A DNA stretch of 7,272 nucleotides from DATLMR01 sp035634255 (GCA_035634255.1 DASQDI010000138.1:1-7272), one strand, 5' to 3'. Shown: positions 1 through 6,563, numbered from the stretch's first letter. Numbers and translations are program-made. Notes: generated from the sequence alone by a model not told the origin.

Positions 1-1
1 G

Positions 2-304
2 TACGCGAACCTGTCGATACAGAAGCTGAAGGCTCTGGCGCGGGGGCTGGGAGTGGACGAGGAGGAGGTCTTCCGGGTGGCTCGGGGCGTATGCAAGGGG
101 AAGGAGGCGGATGGGGCCCGCGACCAGGCGCAGGTGCTTGAGGTCCTGGATTTGATGAAGGAGGTCGCGCAGAACGCCGTCGTCAAGACCATTCTCGAAG
201 AGCTCGTGAAGCTGCCGCCGAACCCGCAGAAGGTCGTGCTCAAGACCGTGCGGGCCCTCAAGGACGCAGAGGAGGATGACGCCCGCGAGCGAGAGGCGGT
301 TTAA
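2..304 (+). CDS. XRE-family helix-turn-helix transcriptional regulator, C-terminal part (5' end outside window)
   Basis: Frame 2 is open from the left edge and encodes 100 residues to a TAA stop. The first visible residues (YANLSIQKLKALARGLGV, then DEEEVFRVARG) match the end of a Cro/C1-type helix-turn-helix domain, whose last helices typically read 'xLxxLAxALGVxxxxLF'. The rest is a charged alpha-helical tail containing 'LVKLPPNPQKVVLKTVRALKD', a pattern common in the C-terminal helix of XRE regulators. The start codon and the recognition helix lie upstream of the window. A GTG at 53 lies inside the HTH fold and is not the real start. The protein probably binds DNA as a dimer; its target is unknown. 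I see no terminator after the stop. A separate candidate promoter precedes the next gene, so I do not think they form one operon. Confidence 0.75.
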   Translation, partial: YANLSIQKLKALARGLGVDEEEVFRVARGVCKGKEADGARDQAQVLEVLDLMKEVAQNAVVKTILEELVKLPPNPQKVVLKTVRALKDAEEDDAREREAV

Positions 305-333
305 CGCCCCGCGGTTTTAGTACTGTTATCGGT

Positions 334-362
334 TTGACTCTTTCCGGTTCGGGTTTTACCAT
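334..362 (+). promoter_or_regulatory. Candidate sigma70-type promoter for the secreted hydrolase gene
   Basis: A TTGACT box (334-339, 5 of 6 to consensus) is followed after 17 nt by TACCAT (357-362, 4 of 6). Transcription would begin near 369, giving a leader of about 50 nt before the ATG at 421. The stretch 305-420 has no convincing gene and is less GC-rich than its flanks, as expected for a promoter region. The -10 box is mediocre, so this is a prediction only. Confidence 0.4.
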
Positions 363-420
363 TCACTGTCGGCACGGACTGTCTCACCTCAGCTATACCC
401 AAGTCGAAGGGCTAAATCAG

Positions 421-2094
421 ATGTCGAAGTATGCCTTCATGCGAATCGCCGTGTGCGTCGGGCTAGCGCTCTTACTGCTCCCCTGCCCGCGCGCGGACGC
501 TCAGTTTAATATACTTGTCAAATCGTCCACTCACTTCATCGAGGTCCCCGCGAGCGCGGATTCCCCCGACGGACCCACGATCAGCCTCGCGGCGACCCTT
601 TACCAGCCGCGCTTTTTCCCTTCCGCCCCGGCAGTCATCTACATACACGGGTGGGGCGGCCGCCGTTTGATGGGCGAGGACAATCTCGCTTATTACATTG
701 CGGCTTCGGGCTACACGGTGCTCTCGTACTCGGCGCGCGGCTTCGGGGACGGGGAGTCGGGCGGGCACGTGACTCTGGCCGGGCCCGACGAGTTGAGCGA
801 TCTGAGCCGCGTGATCGATTGGCTGCTGAACGACCCCGAAGACACGATCAGCCCCCGCGTCGGCAAGGTCGGAGTCATCGGCGGCTCGTACGGGGGAGGG
901 CACGGCTTCCAGATAGCTTCGGACCCTCGCGTCTCGGCCGTCATCCCTTTGATCGGCTGGACCGACCTTGAGCAGGCGCTCTACCCGAACGGCGCGACCA
1001 ACTACCGGCAGGGGATCGGGCAGTTCTACGGGGGCTTGAAGAGGGAGCAGGGCGCGCCTCCTTTCTACAATTACGACAGGCTACAGTTCGAGATGTTTGA
1101 CGCGGCGGCCGAGGGCCGCGCCCCCACGCAATTCGTCAAGGATTCTTTACGGGCAAGGTCGGTCGCGACAACGGACGCGAGCGGCCGGTCCACTTTAAAG
1201 GCCGCTCGCATGCCGCGCGCGCCCATCTTCATCATTCATTCGTGGGACGATTACCTCTTTCCCGCCCCGCAGGTGCTCGACATCTATTCGCAGATCACCG
1301 CGCCGAAACAGATATACCTAGGCAGGAGGGGCCACCCGCCCGGAGGGCACGATTACGACGGGGAGGAGGCCGTGATCGCCGCGCAGGTGCTCAGGTGGTT
1401 CGATCATCACCTGCGCGGGATCGGGGGCACCGATTCGAGGTCCGTGACGAGCGCGCCCGCGCCGTTTTTCTGGGAGTATTACACGTCGCAGCAACTCGGC
1501 TCTTCCGACACCGCGCCGCTCGCCCTTTACCTGAAAGCGGGAGGCCAGCTCTCGCGCAAGAAGAAGGGGCCTACGCAACAGGAGGTCGCGGGCGGAGTAT
1601 TCAGGCCCCAGCGCCTGCGAAGCTCGCGGCTCGGCTCCGAGGTGCCGGCGCGGGCGGACATGTTCAGCGCGACGGTGGACCGCTCCGGGTCGCTCGCTCG
1701 CTCGCTCGTCTACACGTTCGCGCCTTGGGCCTCGGACACGCAGACCCTCGGGCTCAACGAATTCAACCTCTACTTGAGCAGCGGCACGTCTTCGGTCGTG
1801 GACGTGATCGTCCGGACCTTCGACGTGGCCCCCGACGGCACGGAGACCGAGGTGACGGTCGGGGTGATTCGCGTGGACGGCCTCGCCCCCGGAGAGGTGC
1901 GCCGTGTCACCTTCAGAGACTATGGGGACAACTGGATATTCCGGGCGGGCCACTCGCTCCGTTTGAAGCTGACCAACATCGACTTCCCCGATTTCCGCCC
2001 GCCGGGCGTGAACGACAACCTGCCCTCGGAAATCACTCTCCACTACGGTAAGCAATTCCCTTCCTCGGTCAGGGTTCCGGTTCTCAAAAACTGA
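421..2094 (+). CDS. Secreted alpha/beta hydrolase, CocE/NonD (peptidase S15-like) family with PepX-C-type C-terminal domain
   Basis: 557 residues. It begins with a signal peptide: basic start, hydrophobic core VCVGLALLLLP, likely cut after 'PRADA' near residue 27. The mature enzyme is therefore exported. Residues about 35-340 form an alpha/beta hydrolase. They contain the oxyanion-side motif IHGWGG (75-80), the nucleophile elbow GGSYGGG with Ser156, the acid in 'HSWDDYLFP' (Asp277, or Asp276), and the catalytic His in 'GRRGHPPGGH' (His305 or His310). Residues about 365-550 are beta-rich and resemble the jelly-roll PepX-C domain of X-Pro dipeptidyl peptidases and cocaine-esterase-like enzymes. 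Substrate (ester, acyl amide or Xaa-Pro peptide) cannot be told. I chose ATG 421 because it begins the signal peptide and has GAAGG 10 nt upstream; the longer frame from TTG 334 would start inside a -35-like box. Met7 (439) is a less likely alternative start. Confidence 0.85.
   Translation: MSKYAFMRIAVCVGLALLLLPCPRADAQFNILVKSSTHFIEVPASADSPDGPTISLAATLYQPRFFPSAPAVIYIHGWGGRRLMGEDNLAYYIAASGYTVLSYSARGFGDGESGGHVTLAGPDELSDLSRVIDWLLNDPEDTISPRVGKVGVIGGSYGGGHGFQIASDPRVSAVIPLIGWTDLEQALYPNGATNYRQGIGQFYGGLKREQGAPPFYNYDRLQFEMFDAAAEGRAPTQFVKDSLRARSVATTDASGRSTLKAARMPRAPIFIIHSWDDYLFPAPQVLDIYSQITAPKQIYLGRRGHPPGGHDYDGEEAVIAAQVLRWFDHHLRGIGGTDSRSVTSAPAPFFWEYYTSQQLGSSDTAPLALYLKAGGQLSRKKKGPTQQEVAGGVFRPQRLRSSRLGSEVPARADMFSATVDRSGSLARSLVYTFAPWASDTQTLGLNEFNLYLSSGTSSVVDVIVRTFDVAPDGTETEVTVGVIRVDGLAPGEVRRVTFRDYGDNWIFRAGHSLRLKLTNIDFPDFRPPGVNDNLPSEITLHYGKQFPSSVRVPVLKN
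1690..1708 (+). repeat. TCGC tetranucleotide tract inside the hydrolase gene
   Basis: TCGC is repeated four times and followed by a partial copy TCG, 19 nt in all. It encodes part of 'GSLARSLV' at the start of the C-terminal domain. A 4-nt unit is not a multiple of three, so gain or loss of one copy would shift the reading frame. In GC-rich DNA such a short tract can arise by chance. Confidence 0.85.
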
Positions 2095-2118
2095 GGGGGT
2101 TTACGCGCAGAACAGGGG

Positions 2119-2157
2119 CGAAGGCTTGTTTGACGACGGGCCTTCGTTATATCTTTT
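2119..2157 (+). terminator. Possible rho-independent terminator after the hydrolase gene
   Basis: The arms CGAAGGC (2119-2125) and GCCTTCG (2140-2146) pair perfectly over 7 bp around a 14-nt loop. They are followed by TTATATCTTTT (2147-2157), which is T-rich for this genome. It lies 24 nt after the hydrolase stop. The loop is long and the T tract is interrupted, so strength is uncertain. The T-rich part could also serve as a -10 region for the next gene. Confidence 0.45.
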
Positions 2158-2202
2158 ACTGGCGTGGCCGCTTGGATCAATCCGTGACGAAAAAGGAGCA
2201 AA

Positions 2203-2757
2203 ATGAGGATACGACCGAACGAGCGCCAGTTCATAATAGATATATTTTCGGAGGAGATTGACGAAGCGAGCCGCAGGATCAGCGAGCGATTGACCCAGTT
2301 CGAGTGCCCCCCGGCCGAAAGCAACGGTGACAAGTTTGACGGCGTGCGTAGATTCTACGAAGACCTCACCGGCAACGCCTGGGACGAGGGGAGCGAGGAG
2401 GCTCTCCAGGGCCTCGGGGATGTCAGCGAAAACGAGGTGAAAAAACTGATGCGGGAAGCCTTCCTCCGCTCGCGGATGCACCCGATCCCGAACTTCGGAT
2501 ACCTGATCAACCTGATGAAGAAGGCCGAGCCGGAAGCGTCACAGGGGAACGGATCGACCGAGAGCCTCAACAACCCCGACGCCGTCTCCGCGGCCGACCG
2601 CGAGCGCATAGCCAATCTTCTTCATAACGCGCTGATAGAAGCGTCGTCGGAGATCGCCTCGCGCCTGAATCTCGGCGAAGCGAAGGCCGACGTTATCCGG
2701 GAACAGCTTCAGGTGGTCGAGGGGAGAATAGTCGGGGAGTTCACGCCGCTCGTTTAA
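2203..2757 (+). CDS. Hypothetical soluble protein, 184 residues, mostly helical
   Basis: I do not recognise this family. The ATG is preceded by AAGGAG with a short 4-nt spacer, and codon use looks like that of its neighbours, so I take it as a real gene. There is no signal peptide and no membrane segment. Residues 1-32 form a charged amphipathic helix (FSEEIDEASRRISERL). Residues 75-108 contain helices around 'MHPIPNFGYLINLMKKA', followed by a polar linker (109-128) rich in G, S, N and E. Residues 130-180 are a second helical part (RERIANLLHNALIEASSEIA onward). The two-block layout with a linker suggests two small helical domains, possibly protein- or DNA-binding; this is only inference. It is followed by a 156-nt gap with a strong hairpin. 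Confidence 0.7.
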   Translation: MRIRPNERQFIIDIFSEEIDEASRRISERLTQFECPPAESNGDKFDGVRRFYEDLTGNAWDEGSEEALQGLGDVSENEVKKLMREAFLRSRMHPIPNFGYLINLMKKAEPEASQGNGSTESLNNPDAVSAADRERIANLLHNALIEASSEIASRLNLGEAKADVIREQLQVVEGRIVGEFTPLV

Positions 2758-2796
2758 AGCAGATTTCATTCGCATTTTAAACGCCATCCTGAGAAG

Positions 2797-2846
2797 TATT
2801 ATTCGGAGTGGCCGTGACTCGGGGCGCGCGGGCCGACCGCGCGCCC
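2797..2846 (+). promoter_or_regulatory. Strong GC-rich hairpin preceded by a TATTAT box, in the leader of the small membrane protein gene
   Basis: GGGCGCGCGG (2822-2831) and CCGCGCGCCC (2837-2846) form a perfect 10-bp stem around the 5-nt loop GCCGA. The + strand downstream of it reads GCCCAAAAACC, with no T tract, so it is not a canonical intrinsic terminator; the - strand has no T tract after it either. About 20 nt upstream is TATTAT (2797-2802, 5 of 6 to a -10 box) with only a weak -35. If that box is used, the hairpin would sit close to the 5' end of the transcript. It could then be a leader structure or RNA-stabilising stem, or instead a T-less terminator for the upstream gene. Confidence 0.4.
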
Positions 2847-2913
2847 GCCCAAAAACCGGCATAGCGTTTCAGGATTTTTAGCATAAACCCATATCAAAGA
2901 GGAGAGAATCTCA

Positions 2914-3066
2914 ATGGCAGAAGGTCAGGATTACAGCTCTATAGTTCCTCTGAACGCGGCGGCCCAGAAGGAAGGGATCGAGCTTCTCGGGCTGATCGCG
3001 TTGGACCTGGTCGCGACGATTGTGGTCATTTACATAACCGGCGCGATTGTGAACGCTATCGGTTAA
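2914..3066 (+). CDS. Small single-pass membrane protein, 50 residues
   Basis: A short gene with an excellent ribosome binding site: AGAGGAG ends 9 nt before the ATG. The product begins with a polar segment (MAEGQDYSSIVPLNAAAQKE, 1-20). One long hydrophobic helix follows (about 22-49, with 'LLGLIALDLVATIVVIYITG'), and the protein ends in 'AIVNAIG' and TAA. An aspartate (Asp31) lies within the hydrophobic stretch, which is unusual and may mark helix pairing or proton/ion interaction. There is no lipobox or cleavable signal site, so I expect an inner-membrane protein with a short soluble N-terminus. The TAA stop is in the same frame as the next gene, whose GTG start lies 30 nt further on with no other stop between. 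No family is recognised. Function is unknown; a partner role for the 267-residue neighbour is an inference. Confidence 0.75.
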   Translation: MAEGQDYSSIVPLNAAAQKEGIELLGLIALDLVATIVVIYITGAIVNAIG

Positions 3067-3096
3067 CATTCAACCTCAGAACCTGCCCGGAAATTT

Positions 3097-3900
3097 GTGG
3101 ACAGCACCGACGGAAAGCGCGACGCCTCTTCAATTGATCGACTGAATTACTTCAACTACTTCACCGAGATCGAAGAAGAGTTCGTGCGTCGCAGAGGAAA
3201 GCCCTTGCTCATTTCGCCTATGGACTGGGCGCTCGTTGAGAGCTGGAAGGCCGCGGGCATCCCTCTGCACGTCGTCGTGCGGGCCATCAATCAGGCTTTC
3301 GACTCCTACGACTCCCGGCCGCGCAGGCCGCGCAAAGTCAATTCGATCTTCTACTGCCAGCAGGAGGTCGAAGCGGTCTTCGCCGAGTACAGGCTCTCTC
3401 AAGTCGGGGCCGCGCCCGGCGGTCAGGCCGAGGTGCGCGCCGAGGCCGGGACCAGAGCGAAGAGCGGGCGCTCGAAAGACTCTTCCGCCCCGGCATTCCC
3501 GCGCGAGATGCTTCTTGAGTTTCTCGCGCGGTGCGACCGCGAGCTGGCCGAGGCGGAGGAGGCGGCCTCCGGCTCGGGCCGCCCGACGGTCATCGATACG
3601 ATAACGCGCGCCCGCGCTCGTTTGAACGAGCTGATCGACAACGTCTCCGCCTCCACGCGAATCGACTCCGAAGGGCTAGAACACGACCTCGACTCCATTG
3701 ACCGGCTGCTGCTTCAGAGCATAGTTTCGTCCTTAAGCGAGAGCGACCTGAAGGCCGTCCGTGAGCAGGCCGAGTCGGAGCTTCAGTCGTACCGGAAGAA
3801 GATGGATAAAGAGATTTACCAGCAGACGGTCAACAATCTCGTCTCGCGCAAGCTCCGCGAAATAAACCGAGTACCCCGCCTGAGCCTTTTCTACATTTAA
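3097..3900 (+). CDS. Conserved-looking hypothetical protein, 267 residues, with 'YFNYFTEIEEEFVRRRG' N-terminal domain and helical C-terminus
   Basis: Residues 18-98 look like a compact folded domain: YFNYFTEIEEEFVRRRG, then 'LISPMDWALVESWKAAGIPL', 'VVVRAINQAF' and 'KVNSIFYCQQEVEAVF'. I recall similar proteins in acidobacterial genomes, without a known function. Residues 101-135 are a low-complexity linker rich in A, G, R and S. Residues 136-255 are strongly helical and charged and may form a coiled coil (RCDRELAEAEEA, ESDLKAVREQAESELQSYRK). There is no signal peptide or membrane helix. GTG 3097 is the only start available before the conserved-looking part, because TAA 3064-3066 is in frame upstream. 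It lacks a clear Shine-Dalgarno sequence, so its translation may depend on coupling to the small membrane protein gene before it. A helix-loop pattern faintly like DnaD-type replication proteins is visible but not enough to assign. Confidence 0.75.
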   Translation: MDSTDGKRDASSIDRLNYFNYFTEIEEEFVRRRGKPLLISPMDWALVESWKAAGIPLHVVVRAINQAFDSYDSRPRRPRKVNSIFYCQQEVEAVFAEYRLSQVGAAPGGQAEVRAEAGTRAKSGRSKDSSAPAFPREMLLEFLARCDRELAEAEEAASGSGRPTVIDTITRARARLNELIDNVSASTRIDSEGLEHDLDSIDRLLLQSIVSSLSESDLKAVREQAESELQSYRKKMDKEIYQQTVNNLVSRKLREINRVPRLSLFYI

Positions 3901-3948
3901 AACTGATCGGGACCGCCGGGATGGCAGGCCCGGACAGAGCACTTGGGG

Positions 3949-3978
3949 TACAATTCTTTTTCGGAGTTCGACCGAAAA
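3949..3978 (+). promoter_or_regulatory. TACAAT box and 7-bp inverted repeat upstream of the dioxygenase gene
   Basis: TACAAT (3949-3954) matches a -10 box at 5 of 6 positions, but no good -35 lies at the right distance. Immediately after it TTTTCGG (3958-3964) and CCGAAAA (3972-3978) form a perfect inverted repeat with a 7-nt spacer. The repeat would cover the transcription start, so it could be an operator or a leader stem. It has no following T tract and is not a terminator. Confidence 0.3.
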
Positions 3979-4017
3979 GGGGCGCTTCGGGAGAGATTGA
4001 CGACGAGGTAATCGACT

Positions 4018-4797
4018 ATGGCAAAGCCTATGCCCGTCATCTTCTTCGGGCACGGCAACCCGATGAATGCCTTGCTGGATAACGAGTACACCAAGGGCTG
4101 GGCCTCCATCGGCGAAGGGGTTCCCCGGCCCCGAGCCGTGCTCTGCGTCTCGGCGCACTGGTACGTTCCGGGGACTTCAGTGACCGCGATGGCCGCGCCC
4201 AAAACGATCCATGACTTCGGAGGCTTCCCCCGGCAGTTGTACGAGATAGTCTACCCCGCGCCCGGCGACTCGGCGCTGGCCGGCCGCGTCAGGGATTTGC
4301 TCGCGCCCATTCCCGTCGGCCTGGACCAGCAGTGGGGCCTCGACCACGGGACATGGTCCGTGCTCTGTCATGTCTTCCCCGACGCGGACATTCCGGTGGT
4401 ACAGCTAAGCATCGACGAGACGCAGCCGGCGGCCTACCACTACGAAATCGCGAAGAAGCTGGCCCCCCTCCGCGACGAAGGGGTACTCATCGCGGGGAGC
4501 GGCAACATCATTCACAACCTGCACACGTATGCGTGGGGCCGCCACCCGGTCGAGCCGTTCGACTGGGCCGTGCGGTTCGAGGCGCGGGCGCGGGAGGTGC
4601 TTCTCGCGGGCGAGCATGATCCGCTCGTCGAATACGAGACCATGGGCCGCGACGCTATGCTATCGATTCCGACCCCGGACCATTACCTCCCGCTCATGTA
4701 CGTCATCGCTCAGCGAAGAGATGGCGAGCCCGTCAGCTTCCCGGTGGAGGGGATCGACGGAGGGTCCGTGTCGATGCTGTCCGTTCAGATCGGGTGA
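4018..4797 (+). CDS. ygiD: 4,5-DOPA-type extradiol dioxygenase, YgiD/LigB (class III ring-cleavage) family
   Basis: 259 residues, the usual length for the YgiD/DODA family of metal-dependent enzymes that open aromatic catechol rings. The motifs are in order: 'FFGHGNPMN' (His12), 'SAHWY' (His47), 'FGGFP' (67-71), 'GLDHGTW' (His110), 'GSGNIIHNL' (His166) and 'TPDHYLPL' (His222). By family knowledge His12, His47 and His222 are the likely metal ligands and His166 an active-site acid/base. All are present, so the enzyme should be functional. It is cytosolic with no signal peptide. GAGG sits 9 nt before the ATG. The physiological substrate of most bacterial members is unknown; DOPA is only the reference activity. 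The stop overlaps or nearly touches the start of the rRNA methyltransferase gene, so the two are probably co-transcribed. No other aromatic degradation genes are nearby. Confidence 0.9.
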   Translation: MAKPMPVIFFGHGNPMNALLDNEYTKGWASIGEGVPRPRAVLCVSAHWYVPGTSVTAMAAPKTIHDFGGFPRQLYEIVYPAPGDSALAGRVRDLLAPIPVGLDQQWGLDHGTWSVLCHVFPDADIPVVQLSIDETQPAAYHYEIAKKLAPLRDEGVLIAGSGNIIHNLHTYAWGRHPVEPFDWAVRFEARAREVLLAGEHDPLVEYETMGRDAMLSIPTPDHYLPLMYVIAQRRDGEPVSFPVEGIDGGSVSMLSVQIG

Positions 4798-4805
4798 AAG
4801 ATAAG

Positions 4806-6014
4806 ATGAACCGGAAAGGCCTTGCCGTAGGAGACGTAGTCGAACTTGAGGCCGAGCGCCTGTCATACGGGGGTGACGCGGTCGCCCATTATGAAGGGCT
4901 CGCCGTCTTCATCCCCCTCGCCGCGCCGGGCGAGCGCCTGCGCATTCGCATCACCGAGCGGAAGAAGAGCTTCGCGCGCGGGGTGATCGAAGAGATCATC
5001 GAGCCATCTCCCGAGCGGCGCGAGGCCCCCTGCGCCTATTTCGGGAGGTGCGGAGGGTGCCAGCTTCAGCACCTCTCATACCCCGCGCAGCTCGCGGCGA
5101 AGTCGGCATTCGTAAGCGACGCCCTGAAACGGATCGGGAAGATCGACTGGACTCGGGAGGTCGAGGTCAGGTCGTCGGAAGAGTTCGGCTACAGGACGAG
5201 GGCGCAGGTGAAGTCCGAGCGGGTCGCGAATCCTTCCGAAGGCTCCGGGGTGCGGATCGGGTTCCACAGGGCGGGATCTCACTCGGTCATCGATGTCGAG
5301 AGCTGCCCGATACTCACCCCCGAATTGAACTCCGCGCTCTCATCCATTCGCGCGGGCGCCTCGGCGTCCGTACCGGGCGAGATCGAGCTTGCGGCGGGGG
5401 ATGGGGAGGTCGGTTCCGCGCCCCTGATTCCGCAAGGGCCCGCGGAGACGGTGGCGAGAAAGATCGGGGGCGAGACGTACACGTTCGGCCCTTCGACTTT
5501 CTTTCAGGGCAACAGGTTCCTGCTCGAAGAGCTGGTCGATGAAGCAGTCGGCGAGGAATCCGGCAGGCTCGCCGTTGATCTTTACGCGGGCGTCGGCCTC
5601 TTCACGATTCGACTCGCCCGCGCTTTCGAAAGGGTCATAGGAGTCGAGTCTGACCCGCAGGCAAGCTCGTTCGCGCGGGCAAACCTGTCCGAGAATGGGG
5701 TGGCGAATGTCGAGTTCCACAACGACCGGGCCGAGGGCTGGCTGCGGGGCTTCGTGACAAAAATCGTCGGGGGTGAAGAGACTCCCGACCTCGTCGTGCT
5801 AGACCCTCCGAGAGCGGGCGCGGCGGAAGCGATAGAGCACCTCATCGATGCGAGGCCGGCCCGGATCAGCTACGTCTCCTGCGACCCGGCCACTCTGGCC
5901 CGCGACCTGCGCAAGCTGCTCGACTCCGGGTACGAGATGAAAAGCGTGAAGGCATTCGACCTCTTTCCGCAGACCTATCACGTCGAGACCGTCGCCCGGC
6001 TCCGACGAATCTGA
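4806..6014 (+). CDS. rlmD: 23S rRNA (uracil-5-)-methyltransferase RlmD/RumA-type, TrmA family
   Basis: 402 residues from ATG 4806. It transfers a methyl group from S-adenosylmethionine to C5 of a uridine in rRNA. Residues about 1-58 are a TRAM RNA-binding domain (VGDVVELEAERLSYGGDAVA). Four cysteines for a [4Fe-4S] cluster are visible: Cys76, Cys82, Cys85 (CAYFGRCGGC) and Cys167 (VESCP). The methyltransferase part has FFQGN (Gln234), SAM motif I DLYAGVGLF (258-266), DPPRAG (from 333), the nucleophile Cys359 in SYVSCDPATLARDL and 'FPQTYHVE' with Glu394. The 35-residue Cys-to-Glu spacing equals that of E. coli RumA (Cys389, Glu424). RlmD is favoured over TrmA because of the TRAM domain and cysteine cluster; other RumA-type specificities (such as RlmC) remain possible. 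An alternative GTG start at 4794 overlaps the dioxygenase stop by 4 nt and would add four residues; I prefer the ATG, with GGTGA 8 nt upstream. Confidence 0.88.
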   Translation: MNRKGLAVGDVVELEAERLSYGGDAVAHYEGLAVFIPLAAPGERLRIRITERKKSFARGVIEEIIEPSPERREAPCAYFGRCGGCQLQHLSYPAQLAAKSAFVSDALKRIGKIDWTREVEVRSSEEFGYRTRAQVKSERVANPSEGSGVRIGFHRAGSHSVIDVESCPILTPELNSALSSIRAGASASVPGEIELAAGDGEVGSAPLIPQGPAETVARKIGGETYTFGPSTFFQGNRFLLEELVDEAVGEESGRLAVDLYAGVGLFTIRLARAFERVIGVESDPQASSFARANLSENGVANVEFHNDRAEGWLRGFVTKIVGGEETPDLVVLDPPRAGAAEAIEHLIDARPARISYVSCDPATLARDLRKLLDSGYEMKSVKAFDLFPQTYHVETVARLRRI

Positions 6015-6036
6015 AAGGCGCGTAAGGGTTTCCTGA

Positions 6037-6045
6037 TGATATGAT
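6037..6045 (+). promoter_or_regulatory. Candidate extended -10 promoter before the DinB-family gene
   Basis: TGATATGAT contains the TGn extension and TATGAT (5 of 6 to a -10 box). There is no recognisable -35, which an extended -10 promoter can tolerate. Transcription would start near 6052, about 35 nt before the chosen ATG. The 72-nt gap after the methyltransferase gene has no clear terminator, so read-through from that gene is also possible. Confidence 0.35.
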
Positions 6046-6086
6046 CGGCGGGGCCCTCGCGCGAGACTTCATAAAGGATGGAGTTT

Positions 6087-6563
6087 ATGGAGACCATTGA
6101 AGGATTGCGACGACTCTTCGCATATAACGAGTGGGCGAACCGCCGGATGATAGATTCGCTCAATGAGCCCGACAACCAGACGCCCAAAGCGGTTCGCGCC
6201 CTCGCGCATTTGCTGATCGCCGAGAAGACCTGGCTCGCGCGCCTGCTCAGCAATCTCGACACGACCGGCTTCGACTTCTGGCAGGGGTCGTCGCTCGAAG
6301 AATGCCGGCAGTTGGCGGACGAGGTGAGGCAGGCTTACCGTGACCTGTTGAATGACCTGACCGAAGAGAGGCTCGATTCCGACGCCACGTACAGAAACAG
6401 CAAGGGGGTCGAGTACCGGACTTCGTACCGGGACATATTGCAGCACGTGCTCATGCATTCGACCTATCACCGGGGGCAGGTCGCGATGGCCGTGCGCGCC
6501 GAAGGCGGGGAGCCCGCTTACACCGATTACATAGCGTTCGTGCGGGAGAGCGTATTTTCATAG
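6087..6563 (+). CDS. DinB-family protein (DinB/YfiT-like four-helix metalloprotein)
   Basis: 158 residues with the DinB-superfamily pattern: an N-terminal 'LRRLFAYNEWANRRMIDSL', then 'ALAHLLIAEKTWLARL' with His41, and a late helix 'ILQHVLMHSTYHRGQVAMAVR' with His124 and His128. These three histidines form the usual divalent metal site of the fold. The family includes thiol transferases (bacillithiol or mycothiol S-transferases) and many members of unknown activity; this one cannot be assigned further. The conserved 'RGQ' after the last His and the tail 'PAYTDYIAFVRE' are also typical. I chose ATG 6087 because AAAGGA (6073-6078) lies 8 nt upstream; ATG 6078 would overlap that ribosome binding site and adds three residues. 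It is followed after 30 nt by the small secreted protein gene and is probably co-transcribed with it. No signal peptide. Confidence 0.87.
   Translation: METIEGLRRLFAYNEWANRRMIDSLNEPDNQTPKAVRALAHLLIAEKTWLARLLSNLDTTGFDFWQGSSLEECRQLADEVRQAYRDLLNDLTEERLDSDATYRNSKGVEYRTSYRDILQHVLMHSTYHRGQVAMAVRAEGGEPAYTDYIAFVRESVFS

Noticed and set aside
53..304. Complete 83-residue gene starting at GTG 53
   Set aside because: The frame is open to the left edge, and the HTH pattern begins before this GTG, so it is an internal codon of a truncated gene.
305..320. CCGCGG followed by TTTT as terminator of the regulator gene
   Set aside because: The six-base palindrome leaves no loop, so it cannot form a terminator hairpin.
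334..420. TTG 334 as start of the hydrolase, adding 29 residues
   Set aside because: The extra residues precede a well-formed signal peptide, look unlike coding sequence, and the TTG lies in a -35-like TTGACT box.
1242..2051. 269-residue + strand frame inside the hydrolase gene
   Set aside because: It is Arg/Pro/Gly/Ala-rich with no motif; a typical out-of-frame shadow of a GC-rich gene whose true frame has a full catalytic triad and domain structure.
1318..2055. 245-residue - strand frame
   Set aside because: Antisense shadow of the hydrolase gene with low-complexity Arg-rich composition and no ribosome binding site that I could see.
2539..2862. 107-residue - strand frame covering the GC hairpin
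   Set aside because: It opposes a better supported gene, its beginning is made of the hairpin bases, and it shows no recognisable domain.
3236..3604. 122-residue Arg/Ser/Pro-rich + strand frame
   Set aside because: Shadow of the 267-residue gene; composition is that of a shifted GC-rich frame.
2203..3900. DnaD/phage-type replication initiator or loader assignment for the 184- and 267-residue proteins
   Set aside because: A helix-loop pattern is faintly similar, but I see no diagnostic motif and no replication, phage or plasmid genes nearby.
3916..3933. CCGGG/CCCGG hairpin after the 267-residue gene as terminator
   Set aside because: Only 5 bp with an 8-nt loop and no T tract after it.
5048..5542. 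164-residue + strand frame within the methyltransferase gene
   Set aside because: Out-of-frame with all the conserved RlmD motifs; very rich in Arg and Gly.
6041..6100. 19-residue upstream ORF before the DinB-family gene
   Set aside because: It lacks a ribosome binding site and its first ATG lies within the putative -10 region, so it may not be transcribed.
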